Position numbers and translations under genes: made by a program | Origin: a bacterium | Lineage (GTDB): Bacteria > Cyanobacteriota > Vampirovibrionia > Gastranaerophilales > Gastranaerophilaceae | Reading direction: 5' to 3' | Assembly (NCBI GenBank): GCA_017470245.1 | Contig: JAFUEV010000058.1 | Location: 124,001-188,000, forward strand | DNA length: 64,000 bases | The notes under the pieces: model-generated | What the model was told of the DNA's origin: nothing | The model's input: only the letters and a program-made list of their open reading frames with translations | Database searches by the model: none | Shown here: piece after piece, positions 1-9,332 of the stretch | Layout: every line of letters starts with the position of its first letter | Numbering within the stretch: position 1 is the stretch's first letter

Positions 1-668
1 GTAAGAGTTTTTTTACCTATTGCAGTATTCCTTTCACCTGCAGTATTCTGTAATAGTGCAAAATGACCTATTGCTGTATTTTCACCAACAACAGTCGTAG
101 AATTTGATTCATCAGATTTTATTGCGCTAGTCGGTCGTTGAGTCTGTAATGCACCAATACCTATTGCTATATTACCGGGATCCATTGTTATACGTCCGGA
201 ATAATTAACTCCTCTTGTTGTATCTGAAGTTGTATTGTAAAAAGCAATATGAGAATTTATAAAATCAGATTCTCCGGGAAATGACTGTCTTTTTAATATT
301 ACTAATTTATTACCGTCAGATGAATAAGATACTCTGTTTGCTTGATCGTCACTAATACTGAATTGTTGTGCTGCTACAGATTTTGCATTTGATACATCAT
401 CTAAAGTCGTTAGCCTAATATCTTTTTCAACTTTTAATATATCATTCCATTTTATATCAGGTACTCTGTTAATACCTATAATAGCGGATTGGTTTGTACC
501 TGAAGCGGTATAAATACTATTGTTCTGGTCTGACCAGTTCCAAATATTTTCTCTTGATGCTCCGGTTCTCTTTGTTATTGTAGGTATTGCAGCCGAAAGA
601 ACAATACTTATAATAAGTAAAGAAATTAATAACTCGGCAAGAGAGAAACCTTTTCGTTTTCTATTCAT
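1..668 (-). CDS. Prepilin-like protein with NTAIG adhesin repeats (partial)
   Basis: Read from the minus strand, this frame starts with ATG at 668 and stays open to the left edge (222 codons), so the C-terminus is missing. Residues 1-30 form a type III prepilin leader: short basic head (MNRKRKG), then FSLAELLISL with the conserved Glu at +5, then a hydrophobic helix. Cleavage would fall between G7 and F8. The rest is polar, and the last visible part carries repeats of the form N-[TI]-A-I-G-x-x-A-L (GNIAIGIGAL, NTAIGHFALL, NTAIGKKTL), a motif seen in phage tail fibres and trimeric-autotransporter heads. The start codon overlaps the end of the DUF721 gene by 8 bases, which implies translational coupling. 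Likely a surface minor pilin with a fibre-like tip; the function is inferred. Confidence 0.8.
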   Translation of the reverse strand, partial: MNRKRKGFSLAELLISLLIISIVLSAAIPTITKRTGASRENIWNWSDQNNSIYTASGTNQSAIIGINRVPDIKWNDILKVEKDIRLTTLDDVSNAKSVAAQQFSISDDQANRVSYSSDGNKLVILKRQSFPGESDFINSHIAFYNTTSDTTRGVNYSGRITMDPGNIAIGIGALQTQRPTSAIKSDESNSTTVVGENTAIGHFALLQNTAGERNTAIGKKTL

Positions 669-999
669 GTTGTTTTTCTTTCCATTTCTTATAATCAAAT
701 TTAATATCTTCTATTTTAATGCCCGTTTCTTGAGCTTTTTTATTCATTTTTTCCAATAATTTATCTTTTTCTAAATATAATTCATTGGATACGTATGAAT
801 CAGAACATACAATTGTTAATATGTTATCGTCAGAAAAATCATAAAATTTAGCAAAATTTACAATTTTTTCTCCGATAGTTTCTACCCAAAACTCACTTAA
901 TTTTTCCGTATTTTGGCAAGAATCAGGATTGTAATTAAACTCTAATTCTTTAATTACATCTTTTAGCAACTCAAAATTAGAATTGTTAATTCTCTTCAT
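661..999 (-). CDS. DciA-like DUF721 protein
   Basis: This 112-residue protein fits the DUF721/DciA family. The core has W38-V-E-T-I-G, then a short strand DDNILTIVCSDSYVSNEL and the closing IKIEDIKFDYK, which match the family pattern W..ivG, L.V.v.S..w..eL, I..I.f. In many bacteria DciA helps load the replicative helicase. Here the role is inferred from the family only, and the protein is short with no N-terminal extension. It lies 48 bases after the second dTMP-kinase-like gene and its end overlaps the start of the prepilin gene, so the four minus-strand genes probably form one transcript. Confidence 0.65.
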   Translation of the reverse strand: MKRINNSNFELLKDVIKELEFNYNPDSCQNTEKLSEFWVETIGEKIVNFAKFYDFSDDNILTIVCSDSYVSNELYLEKDKLLEKMNKKAQETGIKIEDIKFDYKKWKEKQHE

Positions 1000-1047
1000 A
1001 CTTAAACTATTATATAATTTTTTTTAAATATTTCAAAATGTTAATTA

Positions 1048-1707
1048 TTATATTTCAAGAATATTTTTTACATGAGCAATAATTTTTTTATGTATATCTT
1101 TTTCGCTTAATGTTCCGTCTATGGATATAAAACCATATTCTTCAATCATTTTATGGTATTCTGCTATACATTTATTTTGATATATCTGAAAACTTGTGTA
1201 AAAATCATTGCTTAAACCGATATCTCTTCCTGATTCCCAATAATCAAGCCCAGTTGTTCCTATAATTCTTTTTAATAATATTTCAACAGGAACATCTAAA
1301 TAAAATACCATATCAGGTTCGGGTGCATAATCATACAAATTTTTTAACCAGTCTATATTATGTCCCCTGACAACATCCCTTGCATAAGCTGTATATATAT
1401 ATCTGTCTAATATAACAACAAATCCTGCTTTTAATGCCGGAATTATAACCTGTTCCAGCCTGTCTGCAAAATCAGCAGCATATAAAAGACTGAATGTAGT
1501 TGCATTTAAAAGGTTTCTTTCTTTTGCATCATTAATAGCATCTGCTATAAATTTTGAGGTTTTCCATTCGCTAACCATAACCCCATAGGATTGATCTTCT
1601 ATCCAACGTTTTAATCTGCCAATTTGAGTGGATTTTCCTGAACCATCAGTTCCTTCTATTACTATTAATAAGCCGTCATAGCCATGTTTTGATTTGTATT
1701 TTACCAT
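1048..1707 (-). CDS. dTMP kinase-like protein (copy 2)
   Basis: A 219-residue P-loop nucleotide kinase of the thymidylate kinase family, which phosphorylates dTMP to dTDP. The Walker A motif is GTDGSGKST at residues 19-27, the conserved DRY lies at 101-103, and ADRLEQ at 81-86 corresponds to the nucleotide-binding helix. After DRY the protein reads IYTAYARD rather than the usual SxxAYQ of classical Tmk, so this is a divergent subgroup and the substrate is not certain. It sits one base after an upstream paralogue (1709-2422) that shares the block DRLEQ-[VI]-IIPALKAGF. The pair looks like an old tandem duplication. Confidence 0.75.
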   Translation of the reverse strand: MVKYKSKHGYDGLLIVIEGTDGSGKSTQIGRLKRWIEDQSYGVMVSEWKTSKFIADAINDAKERNLLNATTFSLLYAADFADRLEQVIIPALKAGFVVILDRYIYTAYARDVVRGHNIDWLKNLYDYAPEPDMVFYLDVPVEILLKRIIGTTGLDYWESGRDIGLSNDFYTSFQIYQNKCIAEYHKMIEEYGFISIDGTLSEKDIHKKIIAHVKNILEI

Positions 1708-1708
1708 A

Positions 1709-2422
1709 TTATAATGTAATTCCTTTCATAGCTAAGACTTTCTTTATCTCTTCTCTGAAAAATAATTGTTTTTTATGAATGCTTTCATTTGCATCTATTT
1801 CTACAAGCCCGTATTCATCAATCATTTTTTTATATTCATCATTAACTCTTTTTTGGAATATTTTGTAACTTTCGTAAGGGTCATTGCTTATTTTTAAATC
1901 CATACCGGCTTCATAAAACTTTGGAGCACGATTAGAACATATTCTTTCAAGTGAAACATCTTCCGTAACTCTGAAATATAAAGTCAAATCAGGTTTAACC
2001 GCAAAACCGTATACCTTTCTGACCCAGTCTCTATCTACTCCTCTTGCAACATCACGGGCAAATGCGGTATAAACATATCTGTCAGCAAGAACGATAAAAC
2101 CTGCCTTTAAAGCCGGAATAATAATCTGTTCCAGTCTGTCTGCAAAATCAACTGCATGCAGCAATGAAAATGTTCTCGGACTCAATAAATTTTTCTTTTT
2201 TGCTAATTTTGTTGTTTGGGAAATCAAATCAGATGAGTTCCACTCCGTAAAAATAACATCCTGTTTAAGTGACTTTAACCAATCACGTAAAATAATGAGC
2301 TGCGTTGACTTTCCTGAGCCGTCTATACCTTCAACACATACAAGTGTTCCAGGTAAATTATGAAGTTTGTTTAATCTTAAATTCATATTTTTTGCCCGAT
2401 TTCCCTTAACAGATAATACCAT
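1709..2422 (-). CDS. dTMP kinase-like protein (copy 1)
   Basis: A 237-residue paralogue of the next gene and first in the minus-strand operon. Walker A is GIDGSGKST (32-40), the helix motif FADRLEQ is at 93-99 and DRYVYTAFARD starts at 114, again differing from the textbook Tmk signature. The first twelve residues are not part of the fold, and the ATG at codon 13 (MNLRLNKL) is an alternative start; neither start has a clear ribosome binding site. One copy may supply dTDP and the other may have drifted to another nucleotide, but the sequence alone does not show which. Confidence 0.75.
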   Translation of the reverse strand: MVLSVKGNRAKNMNLRLNKLHNLPGTLVCVEGIDGSGKSTQLIILRDWLKSLKQDVIFTEWNSSDLISQTTKLAKKKNLLSPRTFSLLHAVDFADRLEQIIIPALKAGFIVLADRYVYTAFARDVARGVDRDWVRKVYGFAVKPDLTLYFRVTEDVSLERICSNRAPKFYEAGMDLKISNDPYESYKIFQKRVNDEYKKMIDEYGLVEIDANESIHKKQLFFREEIKKVLAMKGITL

Positions 2423-2559
2423 GATTAATTATTAAATAAATAAATTATTAATAATTATGCTAATTATGTAAACATTTGTTAAAACATTTAATTTCTACGC
2501 AATTTGAAATTACAAAAAAACTTTGTATATATACGAGGATTCAATTAAGTTTTAATTAA

Positions 2560-2698
2560 GTTGAAATAGATTGATACTCTAAAAAGATATTAATTAAAAG
2601 ATTTTATATTCACACTTACCTTACTTACTACCTTTACTAACACACGGGGAAATTGAAAAAGATTTCAGAGGAACCATCAAAAAGTTCCTTTTTTTTTG
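2560..2698 (+). ncRNA. Candidate small RNA ending in an orphan terminator
   Basis: Everything upstream is transcribed on the minus strand, yet 2669-2698 is a good plus-strand intrinsic terminator, so some plus-strand RNA should end here. Just before it, 2611-2645 contains no G and includes ACCTTAC and ACCTTTAC, which are complementary to Shine-Dalgarno-like sequences. That layout, an unstructured C-containing seed followed by a terminator, suits a trans-acting small RNA. The alternative is an attenuated leader of the gene at 2844. The 5' end is a guess because the promoter is not clear. Confidence 0.35.
2667..2698 (+). terminator. Rho-independent terminator (orphan)
   Basis: AGGAAC (2669-2674) and GTTCCT (2684-2689) form a six-pair stem around a nine-base loop, followed by a run of nine T. 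The T-run is on the plus strand only, so this ends a plus-strand transcript. Confidence 0.65.
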
Positions 2699-2843
2699 TG
2701 TTATTTTTATTGAAAAATATGCTTTTAAGCTTCAATTGCAATTGTTTTAAATTTTAATATTTCTTTATGTTTCATTTCTTTTGTTTTTTTTTTTTATAGA
2801 ATTTATATTAGAAATTAATGATTTGGGTTGAGGTAGTTAAAAA

Positions 2844-5800
2844 ATGATAAAGAAAATCAGCTTATTAGTAATATTGATATTAACTTTTGCGGTTTTTGCA
2901 TTCTCTTGCATAAAAAATCCTATATTTGCAACTGAACAAGCAGAAAATCAAATCCCTGATTATGTACAAAATAACAATAATTCTGTTCCTACCAGTGAAA
3001 ATTGGGATTATGTAAAATATACTTATGAATTTAGAAATAATGAATGGAAAGAAAACGGATATGATGTAAACGGGGTTAGACATATTAGAGCAAACGGTCG
3101 TTCTTTTGGTCCGTATTTGAATTTATTTAAAGGTGCATATAAAGTTAATATTGAAGGTCAAAATTTGCAAAATGCAAAATATACTTTATGTTCAAATCGA
3201 GGGAAATCTCAAATCATATATGCTACCAATGAAAATAACAATAATGAAAATATAGAATTCTTATTTGATAACCCGATTGATATAAAATATTTTGAAATAA
3301 TAATTGAAAACAATAGTAATAATGAAGTTGTATTGAATAATTTAACAATTACTCCCGTACTTGGTACATCCTTACAAACTGATGTAAAATTACCGTCCAA
3401 TATAGATAAAATATTTTTTATTCAAGACCAAAGTGAACCTATAAATTATAATCTAATCAGCTATGTTATTAAAAATAATATAACTATTAAGGATATTACA
3501 TCTCAATCCGAGTTAAGAAAATATTTTTATTTAAAAAAAGAAAATGCTTTAACATACATTCCAAGAAAACATGCAATTGCATATTTGAAAGATAATATTA
3601 ACTTCTATAATATTGATGGTAATGTTTTTGCTTCGTATAACAAGTTGGAAGGACATGATAAAAATGATAATGATGAACTTTGGGATATTTTACCAAGATA
3701 TTCGTTTGTTTTTGATGATAAAAAATGGATAGTTCCTACAACAAGTAAACATAATTTAAATGTTATTTTCCCTAAAACATCTTCTGCTGGTGGTCCTTAT
3801 ATGAGTTTAAATAAAGGGACATATAAACTTAATATAACAGGTACAAATTTGCAGGATGCTAATTTCGCTTTATGTCATAATAAAGGAAAATCTCAACTTC
3901 TTTATGCAAAAAACCCTGATAATACATCTGAAAATGTGGAATTATTGTTTACTACAAATAAAGATTTAAGATATTTTGAAGTAGTTATTGAAAATAAAAG
4001 TAAGCAGGAAATTTCACTTGATCAATTAACTATATTACCGGTTAAAAAGTCTTCTATTGAAACAAATATTAAGTTACCTGATAATATAAAAAAAATATTT
4101 ATAATTAGAGATGATAGTAATATTGTTAGTCCTGATTTAATTAACTATGCCAGTAAAAATGATATACAGATTAAAGATATTTCTTTTTATTCGGAACTTT
4201 TAAAATCTATTTATTTAAAAAAGAAAAATGCAATAACATATATAACTAAATCAGCAATCATGTCTTCTATAGATAATAAAATAAACGTATATGGAACAAA
4301 CGATAACATTTTTATTTCATATAAAGAATTTGAAGGAATGACAAAATTAAATTATTTTGATTTCTTATCATATAACTATAATTTTAAAGATAATGAATGG
4401 AAAGAAAATAGCTATGATGAAAATGGTGTAAGGCATATTAGAACCAAAGGTCGTTCCTATGGACCATATATTAATTTAATAAAAGGCGCTTATAAGGTTA
4501 ATATTAAAGGTCAAAACTTAAATAGTGCAAAATACAAATTATGTTATAATCAAGGCAAAGAAGAAATATTATATGCTGCTAATGAAAATAATACTTCTGA
4601 AAATATTGAATTTTTCTTTAGTACAACAAAAGATTTTAAATCATTTGAGGTAGTTATAGAAAATCCTGAAAAAACAGAAGTTGTAATTGAAAAATTAGAT
4701 ATTATTCCAATAGATAGTGCAACAATTGCGACTGATGTAAAATTGCCTGATAGTATAAAAACAGTATTTGTTATAAAAAGTGAAGATGATAAATTAGAAT
4801 ATGAGTTAGTTAATTACGTTGCAAAAAATAATATAATTTTAAAAGATATTTCAAAACAATCAGAATTAATGAAATATTTTTATATGAAAAAGAAAAATGC
4901 TTTGACTTATATTTCAAAAAGCAAGGCGATAGGTTATGTAAACGGAAAACTTAATCTTTATAATATTAATAACATGGTTTTCGCTTCATATAATAAATTG
5001 CAAGGCTCAAAAAAAAACGATAATGACAAGTTGTGGTCGAGTTTACCTAAGTTCTCCTATATCTATGTTGATAAAAAATGGACAAATGATAAACAAGGAC
5101 CAAATAATTTAAATATAATTTTTCCTAAAATGTCCTCTAACGGAGGACCTTTTATTAATCTTTCAAAAGGTACTTATCAACTTGATGTTAATGGTAAAAA
5201 TTTACAAAATGCAAAATTTATTTTGTATTTTAACAAAGGGAAATCAGAACTTCTTTATGCAAAGAATGATAACAATACTCCTGAAAAAGTCGGATTATTA
5301 TTTAATGTACCTCAAAATATAAAATATTTTGAGGTAGTTGTTGAAAATAAGGGTAAGCAAGAAATTGTTCTCGACAAATTAACAGTAATTCCTATACAAG
5401 AAAGCAATCTTGAAAGCAGTTTTAAGTTACCTTCAGATATACAAAAAATATATGTAATTAAAAATGATGATGACTTATTAAATTATGATTTAATAAGTTA
5501 TGTTGCTAAAAACGGATTGACGGTTAAAGATATTTCTAATCAATCCGAACTTATAAAGCATTTTTATTTAAAAAAACAAAATGCTTTAACATTAATTTCA
5601 CAAAATAAAGTAATAAAATACATATATAAAAATATTCATATATATAACATAAATGATAATATTTTTGCATCATTAAAAAATTATGATAAATTAACCAAAA
5701 TTAATAATTTAGAATTTTTAAATTATAATTATGATTTTCAAAATAGCAGTGAATGGAAAGAAAATAGCTATGATGATAATGGTATAAGACATATTAGAAC

Positions 5801-8132
5801 CAAAGGACGTTCTTTTGGACCTTATATTAATTTGGTAAAAGGTACTTATAAAATTAACATAGAAGGTCAACAATTACAAAATGCTCAATATAGACTATGT
5901 TTTAATAAAGGCAAATCTGAAATTTTGTATGCTGTAAATGAAAATAATAATTCTGAAAATGCAGAATTATTATTTAATACAAATAAAGATTTAAAACAAT
6001 TTGAAGTAGTTATTGAAAATAAAGGAAAGCCAGAACTCATACTTAGCAGACTTACTATATCACCTGTTAACGAAACATTAACAGACCTTAAATTACCGTC
6101 TGATATAAAAACAGTATTTGTAATTAAAAAAAGTGATGAATTATTAAATTATAATGTTATTAATTATATTGCGAAAAACAAAATAGTACTTAAAGATATT
6201 TCTTCCAGTTCTGAATTCATGAAATATTTTTATATGAAAAAGAAAAATACAATTACATATATTTCTAAAAAGAATGCTTTATCGTATATAAAAGATAAAA
6301 TTAATTTATATAATATAAATGATAATATTTTTGCTTCTTTAACGCCGTTGGCGGGATATAAAACAAATGATAATGATTCGTTATGGGAACAACTTCCAAG
6401 ATATTCATTTGTTTTTGATGATAAAAAGTGGATAGAACTATCAATGGATGTTGAACAATATATTAATGTCGTTTATCCTGCAACAGCATCAGCGGGAGGT
6501 CCTTTTATCAATTTAAATAAAGGGACTTATAAAGTAAATATAACAGGACAAAATTTAAATAATGCTAATTTCGTTTTATATTCAGATAGAGGAAAATCAA
6601 AAATATTATATGGGGCAAGTGAAAATAATACGCCTGATAATGTTGAGTTATTGTTTAATACTCCAAAAAATCTAAAATATTTTGAAGTTGCGGTTGAAAA
6701 TAACAGTCCGTATCAAGTGAAACTTGATGGATTAACAATTTCACCCGTTAAAACAGACTCCCTTGAAAGTGATATAAAATTATCCGAAAATATAAGAAAA
6801 ATATTTGTAATTAAGAATGAGACAGATGTATTAAATTACAATCTAATTAGTTATGTAGCTAAAAACGGATTGATACTTAAAGATATATCTCATCAATCAA
6901 AGCTTTTAAAGTCTTTTTATCTTAACAAGCAAAATGCATTGACATATGTTTCTAAGATAAAAGTACTTTCATATATAAATGAAAAAATAAATTTATATGA
7001 TATAAACGGCAATATTTTTGCTTCTAACTATGTTTTAAAAGGATATAAAGCCAGTAATAAAGAAGACCTTTGGTCGCAGTATTCTTTTGTTTTTGATGAC
7101 AAAAGATGGGTTGACAATATAGGATATCATGAAAATAATCTTAATATTATGAATCCGCAGACTGCATCATTGGGCGGACCTTCAATTAATTTAAATAAAG
7201 GCACATATAAACTTAATATTACAGGTAAAAATTTGCAGGAAGCAAAGTTTGTATTGTATTTAAATCATGGTAAGTCAAAAATTCTTTATGCTGCAAATCA
7301 GAACAATACTGATGAATGTATTGAATTATTGTTTAATATACCTAAAGACATAAAATATTTCGAAATATCTGTAGAAAATCTTGGTACGAGTCCACTTTCA
7401 CTAGATACCTTAGCAATATCTCCTGTTAAAACATCAGAACTTACAAGTGATTTAAAACTACCTGAAAATATTAAAAATATTTATGTAATAAAGAATGGTG
7501 AAGATGTATTATCTTATGATTTTATAAATTATATTGCAAAGCATAATATTAATTTAAAAGATATTTCTGAAGAAACAGAGTTCATTAAAAAGTTTTATCT
7601 TAAAAAGAAAAATTCTCTTACATATATTGTGTATAACAAGGCACTTGCTTATGCAAATAAAAATGTATATTTCTATAATATAGACGGAAAAACTTATATT
7701 TCAGCTTTAAAACTTGATAATTTAGAAATGAACAAGAGCACTAATATTTATGAGGATTTAGTAAATAATGCTTTGTCTTTTAACAATCCTTGGGTAATAA
7801 ACGGATATGATGAAAACGGACAAAGACATTTAAAACAATATGGTCGTTCTTTTGGTCCTTATATAGAATTATTAGCAGGAAAATATACTATAGATATTTA
7901 CGGTACAAATTTATCTAATATTGATAAATTCTATATGTGGTTCAAAGAAAAAGATTATGAGAAAAATGGTTTTTCAAAAATCTTGTATAAAGAAGACGAA
8001 CAAAGTAGTAATGAACACAGACGATTATATATTGACTTAGAACGAAATATAAATGAGTTTGAATTGATTATCGATAATCCCGGACCAACAGAGCTGGTTC
8101 TTTCAAAAATTACTATGACAAAAGAAAAATAA
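2844..8132 (+). CDS. Giant exported protein of eight ~226-residue repeats
   Basis: A 1762-residue protein with an N-terminal export signal (MIKK, then a hydrophobic stretch ending FAFSC); Cys22 could make it a lipoprotein, though the lipobox is not classical. A ribosome binding site TTGAGGTAG precedes the ATG. The body is eight units whose GPY/GGP core sits at about residues 86, 315, 536, 763, 989, 1216, 1436 and 1666, a period of about 226. Two types alternate: A units begin NG-[VI]-RHIR..GRSFGPY and B units begin S-x-GGP-[YF]-[IM]-x-L; the order is A B A B A B B A, the last cut short after about 95 residues. Each unit has a beta-rich half (KGTYK.NI.G.NLQNA, FEVVIEN) and an alpha/beta half (LISYVAKN, LKDIS, FYLKKKNALTYI, INLYNIN). 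I do not recognise the family. It stands alone, with a terminator after it. A surface binding or structural role is a guess. Confidence 0.85.
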   Translation: MIKKISLLVILILTFAVFAFSCIKNPIFATEQAENQIPDYVQNNNNSVPTSENWDYVKYTYEFRNNEWKENGYDVNGVRHIRANGRSFGPYLNLFKGAYKVNIEGQNLQNAKYTLCSNRGKSQIIYATNENNNNENIEFLFDNPIDIKYFEIIIENNSNNEVVLNNLTITPVLGTSLQTDVKLPSNIDKIFFIQDQSEPINYNLISYVIKNNITIKDITSQSELRKYFYLKKENALTYIPRKHAIAYLKDNINFYNIDGNVFASYNKLEGHDKNDNDELWDILPRYSFVFDDKKWIVPTTSKHNLNVIFPKTSSAGGPYMSLNKGTYKLNITGTNLQDANFALCHNKGKSQLLYAKNPDNTSENVELLFTTNKDLRYFEVVIENKSKQEISLDQLTILPVKKSSIETNIKLPDNIKKIFIIRDDSNIVSPDLINYASKNDIQIKDISFYSELLKSIYLKKKNAITYITKSAIMSSIDNKINVYGTNDNIFISYKEFEGMTKLNYFDFLSYNYNFKDNEWKENSYDENGVRHIRTKGRSYGPYINLIKGAYKVNIKGQNLNSAKYKLCYNQGKEEILYAANENNTSENIEFFFSTTKDFKSFEVVIENPEKTEVVIEKLDIIPIDSATIATDVKLPDSIKTVFVIKSEDDKLEYELVNYVAKNNIILKDISKQSELMKYFYMKKKNALTYISKSKAIGYVNGKLNLYNINNMVFASYNKLQGSKKNDNDKLWSSLPKFSYIYVDKKWTNDKQGPNNLNIIFPKMSSNGGPFINLSKGTYQLDVNGKNLQNAKFILYFNKGKSELLYAKNDNNTPEKVGLLFNVPQNIKYFEVVVENKGKQEIVLDKLTVIPIQESNLESSFKLPSDIQKIYVIKNDDDLLNYDLISYVAKNGLTVKDISNQSELIKHFYLKKQNALTLISQNKVIKYIYKNIHIYNINDNIFASLKNYDKLTKINNLEFLNYNYDFQNSSEWKENSYDDNGIRHIRTKGRSFGPYINLVKGTYKINIEGQQLQNAQYRLCFNKGKSEILYAVNENNNSENAELLFNTNKDLKQFEVVIENKGKPELILSRLTISPVNETLTDLKLPSDIKTVFVIKKSDELLNYNVINYIAKNKIVLKDISSSSEFMKYFYMKKKNTITYISKKNALSYIKDKINLYNINDNIFASLTPLAGYKTNDNDSLWEQLPRYSFVFDDKKWIELSMDVEQYINVVYPATASAGGPFINLNKGTYKVNITGQNLNNANFVLYSDRGKSKILYGASENNTPDNVELLFNTPKNLKYFEVAVENNSPYQVKLDGLTISPVKTDSLESDIKLSENIRKIFVIKNETDVLNYNLISYVAKNGLILKDISHQSKLLKSFYLNKQNALTYVSKIKVLSYINEKINLYDINGNIFASNYVLKGYKASNKEDLWSQYSFVFDDKRWVDNIGYHENNLNIMNPQTASLGGPSINLNKGTYKLNITGKNLQEAKFVLYLNHGKSKILYAANQNNTDECIELLFNIPKDIKYFEISVENLGTSPLSLDTLAISPVKTSELTSDLKLPENIKNIYVIKNGEDVLSYDFINYIAKHNINLKDISEETEFIKKFYLKKKNSLTYIVYNKALAYANKNVYFYNIDGKTYISALKLDNLEMNKSTNIYEDLVNNALSFNNPWVINGYDENGQRHLKQYGRSFGPYIELLAGKYTIDIYGTNLSNIDKFYMWFKEKDYEKNGFSKILYKEDEQSSNEHRRLYIDLERNINEFELIIDNPGPTELVLSKITMTKEK

Positions 8133-8143
8133 TAAATAAAAAG

Positions 8144-8182
8144 GATGTTGTAGTAAGTTAAAATGCAGCATCTTCTTTTTTA
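8144..8182 (+). terminator. Rho-independent terminator
   Basis: GATGTTGTA (8144-8152) pairs with TGCAGCATC (8164-8172) with two G-U pairs, followed by a T-rich tail. It lies just after the stop codon of the 1762-residue protein and ends its transcript. Confidence 0.7.
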
Positions 8183-8271
8183 AAAATAAATAGTAATAAA
8201 ATATTAACAAAATGGCTATAAATATGAATAAATTATATAGTATATAATAGTTAAAATAAAAAGGAGCGATA

Positions 8272-8940
8272 ATGAAGAAAGTTATAGTCATTAACGGAAG
8301 TCCGAGAAAGAATTTTAATACTGCAAAATTATTAAAAGAGGCTCAAAAAGGTGCAGAAGTAGCAGGTGCTCAAGTAGAGTATTTTAATTTATACGATCTT
8401 AATTTTAAAGGTTGTGTAAGTTGCTTGGCTTGCAAACGTAAAGGTAGTAAAACAAATTGTTTATGTGCATATAAAGATGAAGCAACTCCGATTTTGGAAA
8501 AATGTATTAATGCTGATGCTGTTATAATCGGAAGTCCCGTATATTTTTCATATCCGACAGGTGAATTTAGAAGCTTTATAGAAAGGCTTATGTATCCTGT
8601 TCATACATATATGGTAGATAAAGAACACGGCGGTTTAAAATCATTAAGAACAAGAACTATTCCTATTGGTGTTATTATGACAATGAACTGTCCTAAAGCT
8701 ATGGCAGATGATTGTAATTATCCTGTAATACTTGATGAAAATGAAAAACTTTTAAAACATATATTTGGATATTCAGAAACTTTATATGCTTATGATACAT
8801 ACCAATTTGCTGATTTTTCAAAGTATGATTGCGATTTGTTTGATGAAAAGCAAAAAGCACAAGTTAGAGAAAAACAATTCCCAATTGATATGCAAAAAGC
8901 ATTTGATATGGGTAAAAGACTTACTGAAATGGAGAAATAA
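8272..8940 (+). CDS. Flavodoxin-fold NAD(P)H-dependent oxidoreductase, Cys-rich
   Basis: A 222-residue protein of the NADPH-dependent FMN reductase / iron-sulfur flavoprotein group. The FMN phosphate loop is INGSPRKNFNT (residues 7-17), and GSPVYF near residue 88 is the second flavin loop. Between them is a cysteine cluster (C48, C51, C54, C63, C65), like the compact cysteine motif of Isf proteins, though its spacing differs from the classical CX2CX2CX5C. It would pass electrons from a nicotinamide or ferredoxin to an unknown acceptor in the cytosol. AAGGAG precedes the ATG, and the next gene begins two bases after the stop, so the two are co-transcribed. Confidence 0.8.
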   Translation: MKKVIVINGSPRKNFNTAKLLKEAQKGAEVAGAQVEYFNLYDLNFKGCVSCLACKRKGSKTNCLCAYKDEATPILEKCINADAVIIGSPVYFSYPTGEFRSFIERLMYPVHTYMVDKEHGGLKSLRTRTIPIGVIMTMNCPKAMADDCNYPVILDENEKLLKHIFGYSETLYAYDTYQFADFSKYDCDLFDEKQKAQVREKQFPIDMQKAFDMGKRLTEMEK

Positions 8941-8942
8941 AA

Positions 8943-9299
8943 ATGAAAACATTAATTTTAAGATGGATTTTAATGGCATTAGGTATAATGCTTGTTGCGT
9001 GGTTGGTTCCGGGTATTACCATAACCGGATTTAAAGCGGCAATGATTGTTGTCGTTGTTATGGCACTTGTTAATGCACTTATTAAACCTATTGTTTCTTT
9101 TATATCTTTACCGTTAAATATATTAACTTTAGGCTTGTTTGGTGTTATAGTAAATGCACTTTTATTTATGCTTGTTGCTAAATTTGCACCGGGATTTGAA
9201 ATCGACGGATTTTGGAGTGCTTTAATAGGGGCAATTGCAGCAGCATTCTTTGTTCCTTTAACACTCAAACTTATTGATGACAAAGATAAAAAAGAATAA
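8943..9299 (+). CDS. Phage-holin-family (DUF/PF04020-like) four-helix membrane protein
   Basis: A 118-residue integral membrane protein with four predicted transmembrane helices, of the type annotated as 'phage holin family' or mycobacterial holin superfamily IV. The motif ALVNALIKPI followed by PLNILTLGLFG is typical of this group. These proteins are widespread in bacterial chromosomes and most are not phage genes; nothing viral surrounds this one. The C-terminus is a charged tail (DDKDKKE). It is coupled to the upstream flavoprotein with a two-base gap. Its physiological role is not known. Confidence 0.8.
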   Translation: MKTLILRWILMALGIMLVAWLVPGITITGFKAAMIVVVVMALVNALIKPIVSFISLPLNILTLGLFGVIVNALLFMLVAKFAPGFEIDGFWSALIGAIAAAFFVPLTLKLIDDKDKKE

Positions 9300-9332
9300 T
9301 ATTTAATAAAAATCAAGTTAAATTTATTATAT

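Larger units (their letters stand above)
2423..2843. other. Divergent intergenic region
   Basis: A 421-base gap between the minus-strand kinase operon and the plus-strand repeat-protein gene. It is very AT-rich and must hold promoters for both directions, but no single promoter can be picked with confidence. The middle holds a G-free stretch (2611-2645) followed by a rho-independent terminator with no plus-strand gene before it (separate entries). The rest is T-runs and the small palindrome CAATTGCAATTG near 2735. Confidence 0.6.

Noticed and set aside
8943-9299. Prophage based on a 'holin' match
   Set aside because: This family is common in bacterial chromosomes and no other phage gene is adjacent.
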